Shown here: piece after piece, positions 52,740 through 62,641 of the stretch
How positions within the stretch are numbered: position 1 is the first letter of the stretch
Layout of the letters: each line of letters opens with the position of its first letter
Source: Argopecten irradians
Taxonomy: Eukaryota; Mollusca; Bivalvia; Pectinida; Pectinidae
Assembly: GCF_041381155.1 (NCBI RefSeq)
Contig: NC_091138.1
Location: 35,085,604-35,149,603, forward strand
DNA length: 64,000 nucleotides
Reading direction: 5' to 3'
Notes under the pieces: model-generated
What the model was told of the DNA's origin: nothing
Seen by the model: only the letters and a program-made list of their open reading frames with translations
Databases searched by the model: none
Translations under genes and position numbers: made by a program

Positions 52740-53345
52740 AACACATTATCAGTGATATGGACGTAACGAGAACTGTCGAACAGGAAGTGAATATGTCAAG
52801 ATACTACGTACTACATATCATTTTCGTCGCGGACACCGGAACCGGAAGTCATGATTTAGTCATGGAAACGACCAAGGATATCGGAATACTATAAACCGAG
52901 AGATTGCTTATGTAAGCTTATTATCGAATGTCCAATGATGGTTACTCAAATGGTGACTGGCATTCCGAAGTTTTAAATTCGAGCTAGTATCTTTGCCGTG
53001 GTATGAAACATAGGTGAGCTTGTTTTCGAAATCAAAGTTTTAATTTTACAGATGTGTTACGAAAGTTGTGTTAAAGCCTGAATTCGTAGGTAGGCTGCGT
53101 TGGTTTAAACTGTGACATTCAGTATTTTGTGCGAACTATAAAGGAAATAAATCGCGTGAATAATAACAAGAGAGAGTGAACTGTTGATCACGAAGACTTT
53201 GCCACTTGTTATTCCCATAACAATCACGTCTGAAATAGGTGATAAATGTAAGACCTATTAAAAGGTTATATGATCACGTCTATCCAACAGTGCTATAAAC
53301 AGTTATTTAACCAAAGATGCTTAAAGGAATGATCTAACACACTGT
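52740..53345 (+). pseudogene. Decayed tandem duplicate of repeat-protein gene 3' end
   Basis: Colinear matches to 51411-52250 include GACACCGGAACCGGAAGTCA (52833) versus the same sequence at 51510, TAGTCATGGAAACG at both sites, TGTAAGCTTA and TATCGAATGT in order, and GTTTTAAATT just before the stop. Downstream, ACAATCACGTCTGAAAT and AGTGCTATAAACA mirror the 3' flank near 52108 and 52175. The copy has frameshifts and stops and lacks the rest of the gene, so it is a partial pseudogene. Confidence 0.75.
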
Positions 53346-53510
53346 ATGTTGAACAAAATAAATTTCCAGAGAAAATCTATGAATCGTTCTATCTTTATTT
53401 TCAGTGAGCAAACATGTAACATGAACAGAATAAAACAAAACTGCATTTTACACTTCAAACTTATTTAGCCCAGTACATAATCAAAGCAAATAGAGCAATT
53501 ATGACTTCTT

Positions 53511-53726
53511 CTAAAAGTAATTCTGAGTTTGCGTCATGGCATTGCCCTTTTCCATACTACGGTAGATCTGATACATCTGATCATGTACAAACCAGGAGAA
53601 CCGAAGGGCGATAACTCTGATCAAAGACAGATTTTTCTCTGCTTTGATAGACCAATCTGACAGGTGTAGAAACTGAAAGCAATCAAATCCAACTCGACGA
53701 TTGGGAGAAATATAGGTCACAGTCAT
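53511..53726 (-). CDS. Candidate small protein (71 aa), possible minus-strand gene
   Basis: A minus-strand exon from acceptor aaatcag (exon start 53755) contains an ATG at 53726 and is open to TAG at 53511. A minus-strand AATAAA lies at 53399-53394, about 115 bp downstream. A perfect minus-strand donor, CAAAG then gtaagt, lies at 54537, giving an inferred non-coding exon 1 at about 54537-54650. If the frame is instead read from the ATG at 53801, the product is 96 aa. The predicted protein is basic at its N-terminus, with no domain I recognise. The acceptor tract is weak. It may be a chance frame. Confidence 0.3.
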   Translation of the reverse strand: MTVTYISPNRRVGFDCFQFLHLSDWSIKAEKNLSLIRVIALRFSWFVHDQMYQIYRSMEKGNAMTQTQNYF

Positions 53727-53958
53727 CTTGGTATACCGCCTCGTTTTTGTCTGTCCTGATTTCAACAATCGGATGACTAGTTTACGAAATGCGCACAACA
53801 AATATTAAATACATGATTTGGACATTGAGACAGAGGCGGGGAGTGTGAGGTGTTTGCAGCATGTGGTGAGATTTGTTTTTCTTTTATTGTTTTGTCGGGG
53901 TGGAGATTGCGGCAGGGTCAATAATATGGTAGTTTAAATTATCATGAGTTCCTATGTA

Positions 53959-54283
53959 CTGTAAACCAACTACCAACTTTCTTTTGTGGCTCCGTTTCAA
54001 AACGGTTCGCGGATGTATTCGTCGAATTCCTATTAATTTACTTGAATCGCGAAATTTGCGAAAGTAAACCGTACGTGAAAGTAAACAGTACGTGAAAGAA
54101 AATCGTATGTAAAAGTAAACCGTACGTGGAAGTAAACAGTACGTGAAAGTAAGCCGTACGTGAAAGCAAACCGTACGTGAAATTAAATCGTACGTGAAAG
54201 TAAACCGTAAGTGAAAGTAAACCGGACGTGAAAGTAAACCGTACGTGAAAGTAAACCGTACGTGAAAGAAAGTTGGTTTACAG
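53959..54283. mobile_element. MITE carrying a 17-bp internal tandem array
   Basis: CTGTAAACCAAC at 53959 pairs with GTTGGTTTACAG at 54283. A second inner match is CAACTTTCTTT with AAAGAAAGTTG. From about 54055 to 54270 the unit CGTACGTGAAAGTAAAC repeats about 12 times (period 17). It lies in the inferred intron of the candidate minus-strand gene. Confidence 0.7.
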
Positions 54284-57037
54284 ATTTTTACAAAACAGTA
54301 ACGATACCTTTACTTCTTGTGCGATGCTAAATGATTTTCAACTTTAACTTCACATTTTTTAGAAACAAATCGCAGATAGTGTTTTTCTGAAATTTCAAAG
54401 ATATTTCTGCAACTGATATGGTACATTTACAAGTATATTAGTAATTTAGAATGCAGATTTATAAAAAGTAATATTAGTTATCCATAAACACATATGTTAT
54501 TTTGAAAATTTGTTTTAGAAATAGAGCCATACTTACCTTTGATGAAGACGCCAATGATCACGGTACGATGAGTTTACCCGGAGTTCTCTGGTGTCTCTAG
54601 GTTAAAGCCTATCTGTGCTTCTATCTGGACAAACAATCTCTTTCATGCCGACGTCGGCCGGTTATTATGACTAAAGTAAATTCGAACTAGAGCACAAACC
54701 AGCTCACTGCGGTCCAACTGTAGTGACGTCTTTTCAACGTGTAGAAAAACAAAAAGTTGCAATACGCAATATTCGACTATGGCACAACAAGTGTAGCACT
54801 GACGACCCGTACTTTAGTCACTAAACTTCATTTGCGCATGTGTAGCCATTTTTGTGTAGGTTATGTAAAGTCAATAGTTTACGCTCGGAGCCGACCTATG
54901 ATTTCGCAGCAGTATTATCATTCGTTGGGTAAAAGGGACGACAACTCTTGCAGAAGTTCTCAAGCCGACAATTTTTTTGTAACGTGTTATCCCATGGTTA
55001 AATTCGAACCAGTCGTGTGGGGACAGTCAAACCCCAAAGTCAAGGTAACTAATTGACTGGATATTATCAGAATTAGTTTTATACTTGTTAGGACAGGGTC
55101 TGTATGTATGTTTCTTCTCCATTTTAAAAAGCTGTGGAGGCCGACAAGGTGGTAACTTGTTTCATTGCACATTTTAACAAATTTTCGGAACATGTGAACG
55201 TCTTTTTACCAACTGTAGAGTCTCTTGGCCATCACCGGGCACAAGGAATCACAGGCCAGGTTGTATAAGTAACGATGCTGTAATATCCCTGTCATGCGCA
55301 CTAGTACATTCATGAATAAGGAGATATGGTCACTTTCCGCCTGGCACGACCGAGGCCGCGCTCTTGCACGAGATAAAAATACTTAACAGGTAAAATGTCA
55401 CGTGACGTATTACGGATCTAGCGCGCCATGGTCTGTATAAACACATATAGACGGTAAACGTAACATATTTATATAAATTTGATGTATAGTGATACGAAGT
55501 CTAATTATGTGCAAACACTTCTGTTTTTTATACTACCTACCCGTATTGACTTCCCCTTTACTTACTAAACGGTTGACATGGCCAGTATATGTATTTATAA
55601 TTCATATTGGATAAACACGAAAAAGATGTATCGTTTACAAAATTAATTTTTTTTTCTAATACTTCTTCATCTTTACTTTTATTTTGTTTCTTTGATATCA
55701 CATAAGATTTTAAATTCACATGACAAGGACTACGATTGTTTGTCAAAATAAAAGTAATAATGTAGAGACGTGGCGGTGAATCGAACTCTGAACCTTATGA
55801 TAGCAGTGCGGCGACTCAACCACATACGCTATACAGACGTAATACGAAAATTTGTTTTGTCTTAATTCATAAGTAATTCAACTAAAAATTGATTGACATA
55901 TTTTATCAACTAAATATATATACGTTTTTCTTAATTTTCGGTACGGACGCACGTGAAAACTGAGTTGATAATGAAGAAAACCACTATCATTTTGTAACTC
56001 ACACGATGAAGCGACTTAATCTATGGTCATTTGATGACTTATCTTATGCAATCAACAAGCTACTTTTTCACATAAAAGATCATTTATATGTGACATGTAA
56101 AACATGTGTATTCAGAAATCTTATATTTATATTTTGTTATTAATTTTTGGATTTTGAAAACTGGCCGATGTGTGTATTTATAGAATAAAATTACCGATAA
56201 AACATAAAATCTAAGTGAAAGATTTACTAGGCATAAGTAAATATGAAGTATTTATGTAAAAGTGTTGTATACTTTAACATTTCCAAAATGACCTGATGCG
56301 CTTCTTCTTTTTTATGTATTTTTGTATTGCGCAATATTTTGATACAATAACGTTCTCCTTTATGGATTTTCTACTGCTGGTCCTAAAGACCGGCTAAGTT
56401 ACTGGTCCTGACTGAAAATTACTGGTCTTTCCAAAGTTACAATTTCATCCTTCATCCTTGTAATTTATATATCTAAAAAAAATATACATATATATGTACT
56501 AGCAATTATAGTAATAGTTTTACTAACATAATATATCCGCATATCCGGATTTATATCGTGCGCTCTCAATAAAGTTAACTGAACACCAGAATACTAAGAA
56601 ACTTTGTTTTGTACAGTTTGATCTTTAACATATCTACAATTTGATCTTTAACATATCTACAATTCTACTGCTATTTTTTGTTTTGTGTATATCCTCTAAC
56701 TGGACCTAAAGTTGCAGGTCAAAGGGCCAGCTACATGGCAAAAATTGTCTGTCCGACTATAAAGTTGTCGGACACGGGCAGACGGAAGGCGTCATGTCAT
56801 CACCATGTCTTCTCTCCTGTCCTAGTCATATTTCGTTGGCTTACCAAATTTATTTTCCAAGCTGACGAAACGAATCGTATGTAAACACTACTGTCTTTCC
56901 TTTTTTAATATTGTGAACTTTGTTATGCCAATGTCAGATAGTCTATATATACATATAAACTATAGAGATATCCAGAGTATCATACATACATGTATGTCAA
57001 GTGATAGCAACATAACAGTTAAGAGTAATTGGTACAA
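54284..57037. other. Intergenic stretch
   Basis: Apart from the candidate exon 1 donor at 54537 (minus strand) and the tRNA-like patch near 55770, I see no supported gene. A CRE-like GTGACGTC occurs at about 54722. Confidence 0.4.
55764..55836 (-). repeat. tRNA-like sequence, probably a SINE head
   Basis: Read on the minus strand it has an A-box-like TGTGGTTGAGTCG and a B-box-like GAGTTCGATTCAC at about tRNA spacing. I could not fold a clean acceptor stem and anticodon arm, so a decayed tRNA-derived SINE is more likely than a functional tRNA. Confidence 0.35.
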
Positions 57038-57072
57038 CTGGGGCCAGTTTCACGAACATTTCTTAAAGCTGA

Positions 57073-57642
57073 CACTGGCCAACCCCCTATATAAAGCACG
57101 GGACACTTGACACACGTGTATCATTCTAAGCATATCTTGTCTCAGATACACATGCCCCGATATTGCAAATAACAATGTCAAATTGAAAATAAACACTGCA
57201 CTCACCTGACAATATTTCATTGAAGTAATAGATGAATGTGTTGTCAGCTATATCCCAACATATGTCCAATACGAACTAATAAAACACTTCAATATACACT
57301 AAGTTTTACACGTACATGTACAACGACACGTGTGTGTCCTTGATAGTTGTCGCTCGTTCGGGTCAGGTACATAGTCACGTGTATATGGTCAGTTGAGTGC
57401 GTCGGGTACGATGATATACGTGGTTATTTTTGGATTTCTTTTCACTTGCGTTGGAATTTTATTTTGAGAAACATCTAAATGACAACTTAGAGGAGTTGAC
57501 ATGTTTTCTTGCTAAAAAAAAGTCCCATATAGTTTTACAGGTGAGGGTTTTGTTTACCTATTTGTAGGTGATATAACCTGTGGACTGCTAGGTGTATAGG
57601 TACATGAATGAGCGCACGTGTGTCGATTCACGCGCTTTATAT
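57073..57642 (+). repeat. Older repeat unit, copy 1 left part (interrupted)
   Basis: It starts CACTGGCCAACCCCCTATAT and is nearly identical to 60026-60611. It is interrupted at 57643 by the foldback element and resumes at 59670. CTATATAAAGC near the left end is inverted as GCTTTATATAG at the right, so the unit is itself transposon-like. Confidence 0.8.
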
Positions 57643-59661
57643 CACAGGGACTTGTAACGTAGGTTGTGAGAAAGTCTGCTGTGTATACATGTGTACTATA
57701 TACTATATAAAATGACAAGGGAACCAACGGCTCGCTTGGAAGAGGTACACCTGCCTCTACAAAAGTCGCCCGTATTCCGTCAAACATTGATAAATATGTA
57801 CATATTTAATACCAATATATTCTTAAATAAATTTTCGACATGGAAAACACAACTTCAAACACGAAATAATATATTAACATACCTTTATTTCACTATGAAC
57901 GTGGAAAATGCAGTCAGATATCACCGATGTCGTTTTGCCTGTCCAGTAAAATCTAGGTCAAAAGCACTCATATTCCCTTGTAACAAATTTTGTATGCATT
58001 CATTTCACTTTCTGGTGATATTTTTTCCATTGCAGATACAAATAGGCTATCTCTGATAACTCTTTCATTAAAGGTAGGTTTCGCCCAATGAAATATAAAG
58101 ACTACGAAATTGAAATTTATCCTATACATAGATATAATCTTCAGATCATTTTCAATGCATACAGCAAACAATATGGGTGGTCAGTTGCCTAGCTTGACCA
58201 GGAAAATACTCCTCTAAAAATAGAGCGAAGTCAAGCTTTACATAGAACATGACGTATTTTTTCCAAAACGAGGCCGCAGCAACAAACGGAAGCGTGCAAC
58301 AAAATGTCAGATAGAAGTGACAGTCTTGCCACGGCCTGTTTAGTTAAAAAACAATAACAACAAATCGAAGTGCGAGGGACTGTTTATACATATCATATAA
58401 TCTAAAACACTTCATGTTACTTACATACGCTCGCTAACTTTGTACACCAAATATACATGTAGTAAGTCTGCGGATGTTTGTGCGCTGGCATATGTGTTGA
58501 AATTTAACTCACCACGTGCAATGCCGTTACACGAGTCCCAACAGATTCCGGCAAATTCCGCTTGAGATGTGGCTTCTGTTTCTTCTATTGCTACATGCCA
58601 TCTCTGAATTTAAATCCCTATAGATATCCTAGGGTGCTACCGAATCCATTATAATTTCCTCCACTTTGTTGCCGATTCAGATATATTTTTTTCATCTCAC
58701 ACACTTTCGTTCAGCCATTTTGTTTACTTTAAGTGCGTGACAATGCGCATGCGTCAAACTTCGACAACGCAATCCATCGCAGCTTCATTTGCACATTATT
58801 TTGTCTGACGGACACCGTAATAAATCAAGGATTTCCTTCAATGTTGTATTCAAGACACATTTGTTCAATCTCAAACACACAAAGAAATTAAATTGAGTTA
58901 TTTTATTATGTTTTTACATCTTTTCTTCTGCTTATCGCATTTCACAAAAAAATATTTATTTGGTTGGGCGAAACCTACCTTTAATCCAATCCAACAGCTA
59001 AGCGAGGAATCACACTTTTTTTATCCAGCACTCGACTCTTGTTCGTATAATTCGCCATATTGTAATTGATGATGGGTACCTTTTTGGTGTACTCGCCCTG
59101 ACCCGATACTACACTGAAATTCTGTACTCAGACTCTGTATAAATTAAGTTTCACGGTTTAGGTTCTTAGAAGAACCTTTATTTGAGATGCATATATCATT
59201 AATTGAAGAATCTACCTTAAATGGAGACTCTAATGTTGTACTTGACCGTTACCACATTGATATTGTAGCTTTTAGTGTACAGACACCGGGTATATGGTGT
59301 TTCCAGTCCGGGTCCGGGTATGGGGTACACAATATCCACACAAACGTGTTTAACCTAGATTTCAGTGGACATGCAAAACGACATCGGTGATATCTGACTG
59401 CATTTTCCACGTTCATAGTGAAATAAAGGTATGTTAATATATTATTTCGTGTTTGAAGTTGTGTTTTCCATGTCGAAAATTTATTTAAGAATATATTGGT
59501 ATTGAATATGTACATATTTATCAATGTTTGACGGAATACGGGCGACTTTTGTAGAGGCAGGTGTACCTCTTCCAAGCGAGCCGTTGGTTCCCTTGTCATT
59601 TTATATAGTACACATGTATACACAGCAGACTTTCTCACAACCTACGTTACAAGTCCCTGTG
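57643..59661. mobile_element. Foldback (hAT-like) element with about 310-bp inverted arms
   Basis: The termini are CACAGGGACTTGTAACGTAG and CTACGTTACAAGTCCCTGTG. The arms run from 57643 to about 57959 and from about 59351 to 59661, nearly identical except for a 7-bp difference (an extra ACTATAT-type unit near 57700). The 8-bp direct repeat CTTTATAT flanks it (57635-57642 and 59662-59669), and the second copy of the host unit carries a single CTTTATAT at 60604-60611. An 8-bp duplication and a CA-start terminus fit hAT-type transposition. There is no transposase inside. The interior holds the TTAA element at 58072-58980. Matching open frames in the two arms are artefacts of the inversion. Confidence 0.85.
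58072..58980. mobile_element. TTAA-flanked non-autonomous transposon, copy B (909 bp)
   Basis: The termini are AGGTAGGTTTCGCC and GGCGAAACCTACCT, with TTAA at 58068-58071 and 58981-58984. It is full-length homologous to copy A at 24857-25751. It is nested between the arms of the foldback element, so it inserted after, or travelled with, that element. Confidence 0.9.
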
Positions 59662-59669
59662 CTTTATAT

Positions 59670-60025
59670 AGGGGTCGGTGAGTCGTCGGAATGTAAAACA
59701 AAAATGGCTGTCCTCAACCGGGGAATGTCTCATAAACGATTCTTGGAAAAACGAGTATACTTATTTAAAAAAAATCATGTTAATAATTTTAACTTGCATT
59801 GTCAGCTTTAACTTAAAAATCGACATAGAATGATTCTGTAATTATTGTAGAATTTCCTTAGTTAAAGCTGACAATGCAAGTTAAAAACATGCAGTTGAAA
59901 TTAAAAAAAAATTATTAACGAAATATTTTTTTTTCAAAAATTGTTTCTGAGACATCCCCTAGTTATGACAGTGTGGTATCTAAGGAAGTGGCAGCCATTT
60001 TTCTTTTGCTCTGCTTAGTAACCTT
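59670..60025. repeat. Right part of copy 1 and small hairpin segment
   Basis: Bases 59662-59785 match 60604-60728. Then TTAACTTGCATTGTCAGCTT (59797) pairs with AAGCTGACAATGCAAGTTAA (59865), a hairpin with a loop of about 45 bp. GGGGAATGTCTCATAAACG (59728) is roughly inverted as TTTCTGAGACATCCCC (59957), suggesting a small palindromic element of about 230 bp. Confidence 0.6.
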
Positions 60026-60728
60026 CACTGGCCAACCCCCTATATAAAGCACGGGACACTTGACACACGTGTATCATTCTAAGCATATCTTGTCTCAGAT
60101 ACACATGCCCCGATATTGCAAATAACAATGTCAAATTGAAAATAAACACTGCACTCACCTGACAATATTTCATTGAAGTAATAGATGAATGTGTTGTCAG
60201 CTATATCCCAACATATGTCCAATACGAACTAATAAAACACTTCAATATACACTCTGTTTTACACGTACATGTACAACGACACGTGTGTGTTCTTGCATAG
60301 TTGTGGCTCGTTCGGGTCAGGTACGCAGTCACGTGTATATGGTCAGTTGAGTGCGTCGGGTACGATGATATACGTGGAGATATGTGGACGGATTATTTTT
60401 GGATTTCTATTCACTTGCGTTGGAATTTTATTTTGAGAAACATCTAAATGACAACTTAGAGGAGTTGACATGTTTTCTTGCTAAAAAAAAGTCCCATATA
60501 GTTTTACACGTGAGGGTTTTGTTTACCTATTTTTAGGTGACATAACCTGTGGACTGCTAGGTGTATAGATACATGAATGAGCGCACGTGTGTCGATTCAC
60601 GCGCTTTATATAGGGGTCGGTGAGTCGTCGGAATGTAAAACAAAAATGTCTGTCCTCAACCGGGGAATGTCTCATAAACGATTCTTGGAAAAACGAGTAT
60701 ACTTATTTTAAAAAAAATCATGTTAATA
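60026..60728 (+). repeat. Older repeat unit, copy 2 (uninterrupted)
   Basis: Nearly identical to 57073-57642 joined to 59670-59785. Small differences include an extra GAGATATGTGGACG block near 60379. It contains the empty target site of the foldback element at 60604-60611. Confidence 0.85.
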
Positions 60729-62332
60729 TTGTAATTATTGTAGAATTTCCTTAGTTAAGGGATGTTTTGAAACTTGGCCCAGATACATGTAGAGTAATTA
60801 ACATGCACTGATAGCCTTAGTAATACATCTGCAATGAATATTTCCTTCAGTGCAGTGGCAACTTTGACTTATAAGTATTCGGGTACTATATTGATGATTA
60901 TAATGAATCGGTTTCATATTGATAAGGCGAATCTCAATATTTCCATCCGGGAGAATGCAGGATAGCAAAACTATCTAATTTGATAAAAAAACAGAACACC
61001 AAGATTTGTACAAAGTATATATTGTAAAACAGACATGTTCAACCATGTGCAATATAATGAATGTGTTTAAAGTTGTTAGTCAAATATAAATCAATATTGC
61101 TCCGCTTATTCATTTCTTAAACACTTTGGAATGTGTCTTTAAAAAATAAATTGAAAGGCTCTTTTCGAATCGCTGGATATGCCGCCTGATTTTGCCAATG
61201 GCGACTCTCAGCATCCAGCATTCAAGAGGTAAGAAGGGATATAGCTACTATTATGTTGGATGTTTAAATGAAGGAGTGCCTACAAGTAACCATTCCAAGA
61301 GGTAGTTTTGGGGGAATGACTTAAAACAAGTACGAAAAGACCGGTTTGTAGTCAATTTTGAAACATTTAAATAAACTACCCTTATAATGGTGTTTCATCA
61401 ATAAAGGGAGATCACTCTCAATACATCGTAAACCTAAAGTCGAAATAAGAATCATGACCTAAAAGTAGAAATCGGTTCGTTGCAGACACTTCTCCATCTT
61501 ATGAAATAATATAAATTAATTAACAAGGTAGGAAGCAAGTCTATTTTTAGCAAGTGGAAGATTCAATAAATCTTATTTACAAAATGAGGAACTCTGGACA
61601 TTATATGTAGTTGTATATCTATATATAATCTTATAAACATAATATAGCTAATACATAAATCTATAAAAGATATGTACATTGAATAATAGTGAGACCTGGT
61701 GCGATGAACATGGTTGCGTACATAAAAGGACTACTTCCGGTCCCGATGTTTCTATTTTTAGACGAGTCGATCACCTAAGGTGATTGTGGTATTGTAAGTA
61801 AACATTTGGCAGTAAATTGAGACCAACCACATGATAAACCCAGATAAGTTATGCAATGCATAAATCTTAAAGTTGACATTTCATTGAAATAGTAACATTT
61901 AGTAATTACATATATATGGAATCGGGTGTATGAAAACACACACTCACATCCCTTACAAGCACATAGAGATACAACCGTTCTTGCTGAATGAGTATCTTAT
62001 AAGGAGATGAAGATGAACACTATATAATATATTCTACTTCTACCATCAAGAAACATGTATAACAGGAAATACTGGGACTTTGACTCTTAAAACCTCAATG
62101 ATAACTCATATAATGTACAGTATCGAACACAGCAGATCACATCCCTGTTTGTGAAAGTCTTGACCTGGTTTTAGACATTATGCAACTGTGGAAGCTTCCA
62201 TGTTAGGCTTTCGTTTGTTTGGATTATGATAATACATTGTGGATAGCTACAACAGCTAGCTTTCAAAAGAGGTCCAGCTGTCTCGGTCACCATTTTGATG
62301 CAAAGATGATTGTTGTCATGTGATCGTCCCTC
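60729..62332. other. Intergenic / 3' flank of second claudin-like gene
   Basis: Bases 60750-60782 carry an inverted GGCCCAAGTTTCAAAACAT-type MITE end matching 57038. The rest is AT-rich with no supported exon. It includes the 3' untranslated region of the minus-strand claudin-like gene, whose end is not determined. Confidence 0.4.
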
Positions 62333-62641
62333 CTACTTCGCTGTCCAGTATGGCTCGCCGTAAGTTACAGGCAGATAACGAGGTTGCTGGACCATGTATG
62401 GTTGTTGGGCATACATTTCAGCGCCATACCCGGAGTAGCCGTAGTTGTATGAAGGATAGTATCCTGCCTCAGGTTGGACGTAGACATCCTTAGCGACTGG
62501 CTCTTTCTTTTCGTAGGACAGGTCGTCAAAGTGGCATCCAGCGATGGCGTAGAAGCAGGCAGTCAGACCGGCCAAGACAGCACCGACCCAGCCCAAGATG
62601 TAGGAGTAACCGTAGGAGCGGCTTGTAGCGTTGGTCAATGC
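62333..62641 (-). CDS. Terminal exon, fourth membrane segment and Tyr-rich tail
   Basis: It begins at a codon boundary after acceptor ctcttccag. It encodes ALTNATSRSYGYSYILGW (with sequon N-A-T), the fourth segment, then a 60-residue Tyr/Gln/Pro-rich tail ending YWTAK and a TAG stop. Confidence 0.85.
   Translation of the reverse strand, partial: ALTNATSRSYGYSYILGWVGAVLAGLTACFYAIAGCHFDDLSYEKKEPVAKDVYVQPEAGYYPSYNYGYSGYGAEMYAQQPYMVQQPRYLPVTYGEPYWTAK

Noticed and set aside
55764..55836. Functional tRNA gene
   Set aside because: Box A and B are present but the stems do not pair cleanly. A SINE head is more likely.
57691..59638. Matching open frames of 121 and 129 codons on opposite strands
   Set aside because: They lie in the two arms of the foldback element and are mirror images because the DNA is inverted. 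No start context, domain or splice support.
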